Shown here one piece after another: positions 36,422 to 44,725 of a stretch of DNA of 64,000 bases. Position 1 is the stretch's first letter. Each line of letters starts with the position of its first letter. The translations under genes and the position numbers were made by a program. The notes below the pieces were generated by a model. It saw nothing but the letters and a program-made list of their open reading frames with translations, was not told the DNA's origin and did no database searches. This DNA is from Marinibacterium anthonyi (GTDB lineage Bacteria > Pseudomonadota > Alphaproteobacteria > Rhodobacterales > Rhodobacteraceae), in NCBI GenBank assembly GCA_003217735.2, contig CP031585.1:3707501-3771500 (forward strand), in the 5' to 3' direction.

Positions 36422-38662
36422 ATGTCGCGCACCGGAACCATCGCCCGCCGCAGCCTTCTGATCGGATCCGCCGCCATCGTCGGCGGCGTGGCATTCGGCG
36501 TCGTGAAGCTCAACCAGCCCCCCGCCAACCCGCTTGATCCGGCGCCCGGGCAGGCCGCGCTCAACCCGTTCATCTTCATCGACCGGGACGGGGTCACCAT
36601 CATCACCCCCAAGGCCGAAATGGGCCAGGGCGTGCAGACGACGCTGGCCGCCATGGCCGCGGAAGAGCTTGACCTGGATTGGGAGCAGGTGCGCGTCCTG
36701 CACGGCCCGCCTGCCGCCGCCTATTACAACAGCACCGTGATGGCCGGCGCCCTGCCCTTCAGGGAATACGACATGGGCGGTCTGCAACATGCGCTGGCCG
36801 AACAGGTGGGCAAGCTGGGCAGGGTGATCGGGTTGCAGATTACCGGCGGGTCAAGTTCGATGGTGGACGGGTTCGAACGGCTGCGCGAAGCCGGCGCCAG
36901 CGCGCGCGAGACGCTGAAGCTGGCGGCCGCCGAAAGGCTGGGTGTCGCGGCCACGTCGCTTGTGACCCGACATGGCCAGGTGATCGCGCCGGACGGCACG
37001 GCGATCCCTTATGGCGACCTGGCAGAGGCCGCCGCCGCGATCGATCCCCCCCGGGTCGCCCCGCGCGATCCGTCGGACTGGCGATATCTTGGGACATCGA
37101 TGCCACGCCTGGACCAGGTCGCCAAAGCGACCGGCACGGCGCTTTTCGGGATCGACGTGCGGATGGACGGGCAGAAGTTCGCGACGCTGCGCATGAACCC
37201 GAACCTGGGCGCCGGCATGGTCGCCTATGATGCGACCGCCGCCTTGCAGATGCCGGGGGTCGAGAAGATCATCGACCTTGGATCCGGGATCGCCGTCGTG
37301 GCGACCAACACCTGGCTGGCGTTCCGCGCCGCCGAAGCCGTTGATATCACGTGGCAAGACGCCCCCTATCCACCCGATCAGGACGGTCTGTGGCAGGCCA
37401 TCGATGCAGCCTTTGACGACAAGCCGAACGCAACCCTGCGCGATGACGGCGCGCCCGATACGATCCCCGATGGCGCCACGATCGTCGAGGCGGAATACCG
37501 GGTGCCCTTCCTCGCCCATGCCACGATGGAGCCGATGAACGCGACCGCGCTTTACACCGGAGACGCGCTGGACATCCGCTGCGGCAACCAGGTGCCGACG
37601 CTGGTGCAGGCGCGCTGTGCCGAGGCCGTGGGGCTTGCGCCCGAGCAGGTCAGCGTCACGACGACCTACCTGGGCGGCGGGTTCGGGCGGCGAGGGGAAT
37701 ACGATTATGCCGTCCACGCCGCGCGGGTCGCCAGGGAAATGCCGGGCACCCCGATCCAGCTGACCTGGACACGGGAGGAGGACATGACCCATGATTTCTT
37801 CCGCCCCGCCGCCATCGGCCGGTTCCGCGGCGCGGTGCGGGATGGCAAGGCCGTGGTGCTGGACGGACAGGTCGCGGGCCCTTCGGTGACGGCAAGCGCC
37901 ATGCCGCGGCTGATCGGGATGCAGGCTTCGGGCCCCGACAAGGTGCATGTGGAGGGCGCCTTTGATCAGCCCTACCGGATCCCCGGTTACCGGATCCGCG
38001 GCTACCTGGCCGACCTGCCCCTGCCGATCGGTTTCTGGCGGTCGGTCGGGGCCAGCATCAACGGCTTCCTGCACGATACCTTCCTGGACGAAATGGCCCA
38101 CGCCGCCGGCCGCGATCCGCTGGACTTCCGGCTTGAGATGATGCGCGACGAACATGCGCCCTCGGCCCGGTGCCTGGAGACGGTGGCCGAGATGTCGGGC
38201 TGGACCGGCAAGACCCCGGACGGCATCGGGCGCGGCGTGGCCTTCACCTATTCCTTCGGGACGCCGGTGGCCGAGGTCGTCGAGGTCGAAGATACCGCCG
38301 GCGGCATCCGGATCGCCCGCGCCTGGATTGCCTGCGATGTCGGGATCGCGCTGGATCCTGACATCGTGCAGGCGCAGATGGTGTCCGGGCTGATCTACGG
38401 GCTTTCGGCGGCCGTGATGGGAGAGATCACCTTTGCCGACGGCAAGGTCGAACAACGGAACTTCTTTGATTACGACGCGCTGCGCATGCACAATGCGCCG
38501 CGCGTCGAGGTGGCGGTGCTGGAAACCAACCCCCGCATGAGCGGCGCCGGAGAGCCCGGCACGCCGCCGTCGATGCCGGCCCTGGGCAATGCGCTATACG
38601 ACCTGACAGGCCTGCGCGCGCGCGAACTGCCGTTCAACAAGACCTTCGACTTTGTCACCTGA
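36422..38662 (+). CDS. Molybdenum hydroxylase large subunit (IorB-like, Tat-exported)
   Basis: A 746-residue molybdopterin-binding subunit of the xanthine oxidase family. The N-terminus has a twin-arginine signal (ARRSLLIGSAAIVGGVAFG), so the heterodimer is probably periplasmic or membrane-attached. The molybdenum-cofactor motifs are YLGGGFGRRGEYD, GFWRSVGASINGF and, near the C-terminus, GAGEPGTPPSMPALGNAL with the active-site glutamate. It lacks an FAD domain, like isoquinoline 1-oxidoreductase and quinone- or cytochrome-linked aldehyde dehydrogenases. The substrate is unknown; N-heterocycle or aldehyde oxidation is the family expectation. Confidence 0.88.
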   Translation: MSRTGTIARRSLLIGSAAIVGGVAFGVVKLNQPPANPLDPAPGQAALNPFIFIDRDGVTIITPKAEMGQGVQTTLAAMAAEELDLDWEQVRVLHGPPAAAYYNSTVMAGALPFREYDMGGLQHALAEQVGKLGRVIGLQITGGSSSMVDGFERLREAGASARETLKLAAAERLGVAATSLVTRHGQVIAPDGTAIPYGDLAEAAAAIDPPRVAPRDPSDWRYLGTSMPRLDQVAKATGTALFGIDVRMDGQKFATLRMNPNLGAGMVAYDATAALQMPGVEKIIDLGSGIAVVATNTWLAFRAAEAVDITWQDAPYPPDQDGLWQAIDAAFDDKPNATLRDDGAPDTIPDGATIVEAEYRVPFLAHATMEPMNATALYTGDALDIRCGNQVPTLVQARCAEAVGLAPEQVSVTTTYLGGGFGRRGEYDYAVHAARVAREMPGTPIQLTWTREEDMTHDFFRPAAIGRFRGAVRDGKAVVLDGQVAGPSVTASAMPRLIGMQASGPDKVHVEGAFDQPYRIPGYRIRGYLADLPLPIGFWRSVGASINGFLHDTFLDEMAHAAGRDPLDFRLEMMRDEHAPSARCLETVAEMSGWTGKTPDGIGRGVAFTYSFGTPVAEVVEVEDTAGGIRIARAWIACDVGIALDPDIVQAQMVSGLIYGLSAAVMGEITFADGKVEQRNFFDYDALRMHNAPRVEVAVLETNPRMSGAGEPGTPPSMPALGNALYDLTGLRARELPFNKTFDFVT

Positions 38663-38677
38663 CCACGGGCCTGTGCC

Positions 38678-39211
38678 CTACCGGGGTGCCGCCGACCAGT
38701 TCGCCATCAACGCGGCCAGCGCGGCCCAGTCGGTGTATTCCGTGTCGGCATGCGGATCGACCGTCTGACCGCGCTGCCAGGCGATCCAGCGCATCGCCAT
38801 GGACCGGAAGAAATCGTATTCCGAGAACCGGAACGCCCCCGCCACGTGTTCGATCCGCCCCGGGATCCAGGCGGTGGTGCGCGCGAATTCGGCCGCGATT
38901 TGGTCCAGTTCGGCCTGGTCCGTCGGGTCCTTCCCCGCCACGGCAAGCGAGACGATCAGCAGCAGCGTCGGCTTGTCCGCCAGGGCTTCGGCATGGGTAT
39001 GGGCAAAGTCGGCCAGGTCCGCCTGCAGGTGCCCGACGTGGACAGAGCCCGCCAGGATGACCGCGTCGTAAAGCGCCAGCTCCAGGTCGCCGGCATCCTC
39101 GACGCGCAGCATCTCGACACTGTGGCCACGCGAAATCAACTGGTCCGCGCAGAACCTTGCGATCTTGCGGGTCTGGCCTTCGGTTGTGGCGTAGCAGATC
39201 AGGATACGCAT
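38678..39211 (-). CDS. Flavodoxin-domain protein, HemG-like
   Basis: A 177-residue flavodoxin-fold protein. The FMN phosphate loop is CYATTEGQTRKIARFCADQL at residues 6-25, and GSVHVGH near 56 with LLLIVSLAVAGKDP near 85 match the menaquinone-dependent protoporphyrinogen dehydrogenase family (HemG), including the extended segment IPGRIEHVAGAFRFSEYDFF. Alphaproteobacteria usually use HemJ for this heme step, so the gene may act in another flavin reaction. The ATG at 39211 has AGGGGAGGA upstream. Confidence 0.72.
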   Translation of the reverse strand: MRILICYATTEGQTRKIARFCADQLISRGHSVEMLRVEDAGDLELALYDAVILAGSVHVGHLQADLADFAHTHAEALADKPTLLLIVSLAVAGKDPTDQAELDQIAAEFARTTAWIPGRIEHVAGAFRFSEYDFFRSMAMRWIAWQRGQTVDPHADTEYTDWAALAALMANWSAAPR

Positions 39212-39288
39212 GTGATGTCCTCCCCTTTGGACACACCCTGGCGCAACTGACATGCTCCTGCCATGAGGCAGATCAACCGGGTCCGGCG

Positions 39289-40065
39289 TCAGGCGGTCTT
39301 TTGCAGCATCGGGCGGCGTCCGGCCATCCAGGCGCGCACGGCGTCGCCGAAGGCCTCGAACAGCGGGCGCGAAACCGGATCGTTGTCGGCATTCCATTCG
39401 GGATGCCATTGCACCGCCATGGTAAAGCCCGGCGCGCCGTCGACATAGATCGCCTCGGGTGTGCCGTCGGGCGCCTGGCCGTCGATCACGATGCGCTTGC
39501 CCGGGGTCTTGATCCCCTGCCCGTGCAGCGTGTTGGTCATCACCGATTGCGACCCCATCAGCCGGTGGAACGGCCCGCCTTCGGTAAAGCTCACCTCGTG
39601 GCGCAGGGCGAACTTCTCTTCCATCGTACCGTCGGGGGGCATGCGGTGGTTCATCCGGCCGGGCAATTCGCGGATCTCGGGATACAGCGTGCCACCCATC
39701 GCAACGTTGACCTCCTGGAAGCCACGGCAAATGCCCAGAAACGGCTGCCCTCGCGCCACGCAGGCCCGCACCAGCGGCAGCGCGATCGCGTCGCGTGCCC
39801 GGTTGAAGGTGCCGTGCGCCTCGGTCGGCTCCTCGCCGTATTCCTCGGGATGGACGTTGGGCCGCCCGCCGGTCAGCAGGAACCCGTCGCAGGTGTCCAT
39901 CAACTCGTCGACGGAGACAAAGCGGGGATCGGCCGGGATCAGCAGCGGCATGCAATTCGACACCGAGGCGACCGCAAGCGAGTTCAGCGATCCACCCGCG
40001 TGCACCTCGAACTGCTCGTTGAGCAGGTGGGAATTGCTGATGATGCCGACAACAGGACGCTTCAT
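39289..40065 (-). CDS. Gamma-glutamyl-GABA hydrolase-like class I amidotransferase (PuuD family)
   Basis: A 258-residue protein of peptidase family C26. The nucleophile is in FLGICRGFQEVNVAMGG and the catalytic histidine in MAVQWHPEWN, so the triad looks intact; LTGGRPNVHPEEYGEEP is the usual upstream motif. Relatives hydrolyse gamma-glutamyl-GABA in putrescine breakdown or act on folates and other gamma-glutamyl amides. No putrescine genes are nearby. It is a single gene with about 77 bp to the flavodoxin gene. Confidence 0.85.
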   Translation of the reverse strand: MKRPVVGIISNSHLLNEQFEVHAGGSLNSLAVASVSNCMPLLIPADPRFVSVDELMDTCDGFLLTGGRPNVHPEEYGEEPTEAHGTFNRARDAIALPLVRACVARGQPFLGICRGFQEVNVAMGGTLYPEIRELPGRMNHRMPPDGTMEEKFALRHEVSFTEGGPFHRLMGSQSVMTNTLHGQGIKTPGKRIVIDGQAPDGTPEAIYVDGAPGFTMAVQWHPEWNADNDPVSRPLFEAFGDAVRAWMAGRRPMLQKTA

Positions 40066-40576
40066 GCCGCCTACCTTGCTGGAGTGATGGACAGAAAACC
40101 TCTGACAAGGATATAGGCGCCCCTCGGGACCCGCAACAGCATCACCGACGCAAAACCGCCGAATTCCGGTGGGCGCCCATGCGCTACGCGCCCGACCGCG
40201 CCATATGGCAGGACCAGGTCAGTCTACTGACAGGATTGGGATTGGCCGCACCTGCGCATCTTGGTGAGGTCACGCCGCCGCCGGAAACGCCGCCATCCCT
40301 TCAGATGACAGCCGAGGCGGGCGGTTCCTCCTCCTCGACGACAGCCCGCCCCGGCGCCACCGAGATCACGCATGCTCCGCAGCGGACCTCTAGCCGGTAT
40401 GCCTATTGATGTCGCCCGCCAGATTCCGGTCAGACGCCCCAGATGAAGAGGAACAGAAACGCCGGACGACAGAGGCCGGTCACCTCTTCCGCCGTCACAC
40501 ACGTCTGATATCGACGTCCCCCCACTCAGGCCGCCCCATGCCCGTCAAAGGCACAAAGCGACCGTTATCCACAACC
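40066..40576. other. Intergenic region without a supported gene
   Basis: 511 bp between the class I amidotransferase and glcB. An open frame at 40179-40409 (76 codons) has mixed third-position bases and no family resemblance, so I do not call it. Pro/Ser-rich and simple-sequence stretches are visible near 40280-40350. The glcB 3' end and the promoter of the amidotransferase gene are its only likely roles. Confidence 0.4.
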
Positions 40577-42721
40577 TTACGCCAGGGAAGCCTTCAACTC
40601 AAGCCGTCGTGCATGCAGCACAGGCTCGGTATATCCCGAAGGCTGCACGCGGCCGCGGAACACCAGGTCGCAGGCCGCCTGGAAGGCGAACCCGTCAAAG
40701 TCCGGCGCCATCGGCCGATAGTCCGGATCGCCTGCGTTCTGTTCGTCGACCTTCACGGCCATGCGCTGCATCGCGTCCATCACCGCCTCTTCCGAGACGA
40801 CCTCGTGGTGAAGCCAGTTGGCGATATGCTGGGCCGAGATCCGACAGGTCGCCCTGTCTTCCATCAGCCCCACGTCATTGATGTCGGGCACCTTGGAACA
40901 GCCCACGCCCTGATCGACCCAGCGCACGACATAGCCCAGGATGCCCTGCGCGTTGTTCTCGACCTCGCGGATGCGCTGCGCGGTGGTCCATTTCCGGTAG
41001 GACGCCAGCGGGATATCCAGCACCGCATCCACATAGGCGCGCCTGCCCCCGGCCTTCAGCTTTGCCTGCACGGCAAAGACGTCGACCTTGTGGTAATGCA
41101 GCGCGTGCAGGGTGGCGGCGGTCGGGCTGGGAACCCAGGCGGTGTTGGCGCCGGCCTTGGGGTGTTCGATCTTCTGTTCCAGCATCGCGGCCATCAGGTC
41201 GGGCATCGCCCACATGCCCTTGCCGATCTGCGCGATCCCCGACAGCCCGCATTCCAGCCCGATATCCACGTTCTGGTTTTCATAGGCGCCGATCCAGCCC
41301 TTGCGCTTGATGAAGTCCTTGCGGCTGAACGGCCCGGCCTCCATCGAGGTGTGGATCTCGTCGCCCGTGCGATCCAGGAAGCCGGTGTTGATGAAGGCGC
41401 AGCGGTGCCTGGCGGCGCGGATGCATTCCTTTAGGTTGACGGAGGTGCGCCGTTCCTCGTCCATGATGCCGATCTTCACGGTGTTCTTCGGCAGGCCCAG
41501 GATCTCTTCGACCAGGGTAAAGGTCCGGTCGGAAAAGGCGACTTCCTCGGGCCCGTGCATCTTGGGCTTGACCACATAGACCGAGCCCTTGGCCGAATTG
41601 CCGCCCTCGGCCTGCAGGTCGTGCATGGCGATGGCGACGGTGATCAGCGCGTCCATCAGGCCTTCGAAGACCTCGTTGCCCTCGGCATCCAGCACGGCGG
41701 GGTTGGTCATCAGGTGACCGACGTTGCGCACCCAAAGCAGCGCGCGTCCCTTCACGGTCACGTCCGTGCCATCGGGTCCGGTGTAGGTCCGGTCGGGCGC
41801 AAGCCGCCGGGTCAGGGTCTGGCCACCCTTCTGGAACGACGCCTCAAGGTTGCCCTGCATCAGTCCCAGCCAGTTGGAATAGGCCTGCACCTTGTCCTCG
41901 GCATCGACGCAGGCCACCGAATCCTCGCAATCCATGATCGCGGTGATGGCGCTTTCGATGCGGATGTCGGCCAGCCCGGCCTGGTCGCGGCTGCCGATGG
42001 AATGGGTGCGGTCAAAAACCAGTTCCACATGCAGGCTGTTGTTGACCAGCAGGATCGCGTCGGGCGCCTTGGGATGCCCGCGATAGCCGACGAACTTGCC
42101 GGGCTGCAGCAGCGGCATGTCGTCGATCAGCAGCTTGCCGTCGTGGATATAGTAGCGCCGCGCGTCCGCATGGCTGGTGCCGTCCACCGGAAAGGCTTCG
42201 TCCAGGAACACCCGCGCCCGCGCCACGACCCGCGCGCCGCGACCCTTGTTGTAGCCGCCCTTTGGCGGGGCGGATCCCATGGCGTCGGTGCCGTAGAAAG
42301 CGTCATACAGGCTGCCCCAACGGGCATTCGCCGCGTTCAGCGCATAGCGGGCATTGGTGATCGGCACGACCAGCTGCGGCCCGGGGATGGTGGCGATTTC
42401 CGGATCGACATTGGTTGTCTCGATCTCGAAATCCGGGCCCTCGGGCAGCAGATAGCCGATCTCTTCCAGGAAGGCGCAATAGGCCTTGTGATCATGCGGC
42501 TGGTCGCGACGGGACAGGTGCCAGTTGTCGATGACCTCCTGCAGTTCTTCGCGCCGCTCCAGCAGGGCGCGGTTTTCGGGGGTCAGTTCGGCCACCATCC
42601 GCGCGAAGCCGGACCAGAAGGTATCGGCCGAAACGCCAGTGCCCGGCAGGGCCCGTGTTTCGATGAAATCGGCCAGTTCGGCTGCGATCTGCAGGTTCTC
42701 GATCGATATCCGCTCGCTCAT
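40577..42721 (-). CDS. glcB: Malate synthase G
   Basis: A 714-residue malate synthase of the single-chain G type, condensing glyoxylate and acetyl-CoA. Landmarks are [88 protein letters not shown] (general-acid/base region) and [19 protein letters not shown]. The C-terminal ESAQ-like helical domain with [12 protein letters not shown] follows. Length agrees with the family. The ATG at 42721 has GGAGGA upstream. No isocitrate lyase gene is visible here; glyoxylate may come from other routes such as purine or glycolate metabolism. Confidence 0.95.
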   Translation of the reverse strand: MSERISIENLQIAAELADFIETRALPGTGVSADTFWSGFARMVAELTPENRALLERREELQEVIDNWHLSRRDQPHDHKAYCAFLEEIGYLLPEGPDFEIETTNVDPEIATIPGPQLVVPITNARYALNAANARWGSLYDAFYGTDAMGSAPPKGGYNKGRGARVVARARVFLDEAFPVDGTSHADARRYYIHDGKLLIDDMPLLQPGKFVGYRGHPKAPDAILLVNNSLHVELVFDRTHSIGSRDQAGLADIRIESAITAIMDCEDSVACVDAEDKVQAYSNWLGLMQGNLEASFQKGGQTLTRRLAPDRTYTGPDGTDVTVKGRALLWVRNVGHLMTNPAVLDAEGNEVFEGLMDALITVAIAMHDLQAEGGNSAKGSVYVVKPKMHGPEEVAFSDRTFTLVEEILGLPKNTVKIGIMDEERRTSVNLKECIRAARHRCAFINTGFLDRTGDEIHTSMEAGPFSRKDFIKRKGWIGAYENQNVDIGLECGLSGIAQIGKGMWAMPDLMAAMLEQKIEHPKAGANTAWVPSPTAATLHALHYHKVDVFAVQAKLKAGGRRAYVDAVLDIPLASYRKWTTAQRIREVENNAQGILGYVVRWVDQGVGCSKVPDINDVGLMEDRATCRISAQHIANWLHHEVVSEEAVMDAMQRMAVKVDEQNAGDPDYRPMAPDFDGFAFQAACDLVFRGRVQPSGYTEPVLHARRLELKASLA

Positions 42722-42975
42722 GGGCTCATCCTCCGCATACATTTGTCCACCGATTAGGCCAAAAGTTTCCTATCGGCAACACGAATGGTCGATGGGCAAC
42801 CGGGACGATCCACAGCCCATGCGACCGCGCCTGGCATCAGCATAGTCCATATGGCGGGAAAGCCGGCTGGAAATCGGCATTGCGGGTGCGGCCCAAAAGG
42901 CAGCATTCGGTTTTTTGCAGCCATGATGGGCACTTGCGCGGCAGTGTGGGGCGGGTGCCAAATGTCAGGACCGTG

Positions 42976-43689
42976 TCAGGAACTGTCCTGTTCCCGATGC
43001 CGGGCTTTGCCCTCGGCCTCCTTCGCGGCATAGAAATCGCGCAGCGTCTTGTCGGGCTCGGGTTTGAACCGTTCGCCCGTCGACTGCATCGCCACGATGC
43101 GATCCAGCCGGAACATCCGGAAATCCGCGCGCAATTCGCACCAGGCGATCAGCGTCCAGACCTTGCCCCAGAACCACAGGCCCAGCGGGCGCACCACGCG
43201 GTCGGTCGGGTTGCCTTCGGCATCCGCGTAGGACAGGCGCATCCGCATGTGCCCGGCCACCGCGCCTTCGATGTCGTCAATGCGGGCGCGCACGTCTTCC
43301 GTCAGGCCCGGCGCGAAAGAATGCACCTCGACCGCCTGCGCCTGGGCGCGGGCATCGGGGGGCAGGACTTCCGAAATCTTGATCAGCGCCTCTTCGGCGG
43401 CCCGCGCCATCGTCGCCCCGCCCCAGGCCCGCGCCAGCCGGGCGCCGGCCACCAGGGCCACGATTTCGTCGCGCGTGAACATCAGCGGCGGGATGTCATG
43501 CCCCGCCTCCATGACATAGCCGAACCCGGCCTCGCCCGAAATCGGAACGCCCGACGCCATCAGGTCCGCGATATCGCGGTAGATGGTGCGCGGGCTGACT
43601 TCGAGAGCTTCGGCCAAGGCCCTGGCCGTGGTGCGCCGGCCGCCCCTGAGATGCTGGATGATCTCGAACAGGCGGTCGGCGCGGCGCAT
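42976..43689 (-). CDS. WYL-domain transcriptional regulator (YafY family)
   Basis: A 237-residue regulator. The N-terminal winged helix-turn-helix is RADRLFEIIQHLRGGRRTT plus ARALAEALEVSPRTIYRDIADLM (residues about 3-45). The C-terminal WYL region follows, with MRLSYADAEGNPTDRVVRPLGLWFWGKVWTLIAWCE, where W..L plays the part of the ligand-binding WYL motif. It starts on the last base of the VOC gene stop codon, so the two are coupled, and it could sense the substrate of the VOC enzyme. Members of the family act both as repressors and as activators. Confidence 0.87.
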   Translation of the reverse strand: MRRADRLFEIIQHLRGGRRTTARALAEALEVSPRTIYRDIADLMASGVPISGEAGFGYVMEAGHDIPPLMFTRDEIVALVAGARLARAWGGATMARAAEEALIKISEVLPPDARAQAQAVEVHSFAPGLTEDVRARIDDIEGAVAGHMRMRLSYADAEGNPTDRVVRPLGLWFWGKVWTLIAWCELRADFRMFRLDRIVAMQSTGERFKPEPDKTLRDFYAAKEAEGKARHREQDSS

Positions 43690-44072
43690 CAGGCGCGTTC
43701 CATGAAGCCGATGGAATTGCCATCCAGATCCTGGCAATAGGCAAAGCGTCCCGCCGGGATCGAGATCGGGGGCGACACGACGGTGCCCCCCGCCGTCTTG
43801 ACCCGTTCCAGCGTGTCTTCCAGCTTGCCCGGCGCATTCAGGTGCACGGTGGGTCCGGAACCGCGCGCCGCCGGCACGCCGGGGTAGATATGGCCGCCGA
43901 CGCCCTTGCCGGGATCCTTCGGGGTGAAGACCGCGATCGGGTTGGGACCCGTGTCATCCACGTTCAGCCTGGTCTGAAGCACCGCCTCGAAGAAGGCGAT
44001 CGCCGTCTTCATGTCGGTGGTGGGGATTTCCGTCCAAACGGTGAAATTGTCGGGGTGGTAGGTCATCGTCAT
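43689..44072 (-). CDS. VOC superfamily (glyoxalase-like) protein
   Basis: A 127-residue vicinal-oxygen-chelate fold protein. It follows the betaalphabetabetabeta repeat pattern: TVWTEIPTTDMKTAIAFFEAVLQ at the start of the first module, GHIYPGVPAARGSGPTVHL at the second, and ISIPAGRFAYCQDLDGNSIGF at the end with the metal-ligand region EGNxxGF-like DGNSIGF. Substrate unknown; such stand-alone VOC proteins are sometimes resistance or isomerase enzymes. Two ATG codons (44072, 44066) are possible; GGAG precedes them. It is coupled to the WYL regulator gene. Confidence 0.78.
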   Translation of the reverse strand: MTMTYHPDNFTVWTEIPTTDMKTAIAFFEAVLQTRLNVDDTGPNPIAVFTPKDPGKGVGGHIYPGVPAARGSGPTVHLNAPGKLEDTLERVKTAGGTVVSPPISIPAGRFAYCQDLDGNSIGFMERA

Positions 44073-44112
44073 CAACTCCAGAATATCCGATGACCCATGG
44101 ATCGCACAGGCC

Positions 44113-44134
44113 TGCTGACAGCATCCTGTCAGCA
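44113..44134. promoter_or_regulatory. 9-bp inverted repeat upstream of the VOC-WYL operon
   Basis: TGCTGACAG-CATC-CTGTCAGCA lies 41 bp before the VOC start codon and is a candidate operator for the WYL regulator. It is not followed by a T-tract, so termination of the upstream small gene is less likely. Confidence 0.4.
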
Positions 44135-44185
44135 TCTGTCGCGGCGGCCCAGAGTATTTCTGCCAGGGCAATCCCTACCGGCCTG

Positions 44186-44368
44186 TCAGCCGTCGCTGGC
44201 CACCTGTTCGACGCCCGCGCCCGGCATTCCGACGTCATCGCTGACCAGGACGAATATGCCCGAACCGACGACCAGAAACGCCACCAGCCAAAGGGAAATC
44301 GCGATGGCGTCAACGGACGGGAGGCGCCCCTTGAACTTGCGAAGTGCGTCGATGTCGGGGGCAGCCAT
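44186..44368 (-). CDS. Small single-span membrane protein
   Basis: A 60-residue protein with one strongly hydrophobic helix (AIAISLWLVAFLVVGSGIFVLVS, about residues 21-43), a polar N-terminus (MAAPDIDALRKFKGRLPSVD) and a short acidic C-terminus. The ribosome-binding site AAAGGAAA six bases before the ATG supports translation. It has no family that I recognise. The helix and charge pattern suggest N-in topology. A second tiny membrane-protein gene lies 71 bp upstream on the same strand. Confidence 0.6.
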   Translation of the reverse strand: MAAPDIDALRKFKGRLPSVDAIAISLWLVAFLVVGSGIFVLVSDDVGMPGAGVEQVASDG

Positions 44369-44439
44369 GTCGTTTCCTTTCGCTGTATCCGGGTCTTTCG
44401 CGGCAAAGTGTCAGGTGGGTGTCAGGTGCCGAAAACCTG

Positions 44440-44634
44440 TCAGTTTCCGGCCAGGATGGTTTGCTCTGCCGGTGCCTGGGCGGCAGTGGCAAGCGCTGCG
44501 TCCCAGCGGATTACGCTGTATGTCGCAAAGCCAAGGCAAAAGAGCGCGGAACTGGCCAGGCCAATGCCGATACCAAGAAAAGCGGGACGGTACGCGTCCG
44601 GCGCATGACCGGGCGTGGGCTGAGGCGCTGACAT
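44440..44634 (-). CDS. Small single-span membrane protein
   Basis: A 64-residue protein with a Pro-rich N-terminus (MSAPQPTPGHAPDAYRPAFL), one membrane helix (IGIGLASSALFCLGFATYSVI) and an Ala-rich tail (RWDAALATAAQAPAEQTIL). AAAGGAGC precedes the ATG at 44634, a strong ribosome-binding site. Divergent from pepN (91 bp between starts). It may be co-transcribed with the other tiny membrane-protein gene downstream. Function unknown. Confidence 0.6.
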   Translation of the reverse strand: MSAPQPTPGHAPDAYRPAFLGIGIGLASSALFCLGFATYSVIRWDAALATAAQAPAEQTILAGN

Positions 44635-44725
44635 GGCGCTCCTTTCAGTTGGCGAAATAGTGATTATAGTCGGTGGAATAACGCCGAACCCGGCACAAGG
44701 TTTCATAGAAAACGGAAATGCACTG

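Noticed and set aside
40179-40409. 76-codon open frame between the amidotransferase and glcB
   Set aside because: Third codon positions are mixed, low-complexity Ser/Pro runs dominate, and no family pattern is visible.
42722-42975. Small frames between glcB and the WYL regulator
   Set aside because: They lack a ribosome-binding site and family resemblance; the gap is best read as the glcB promoter region.
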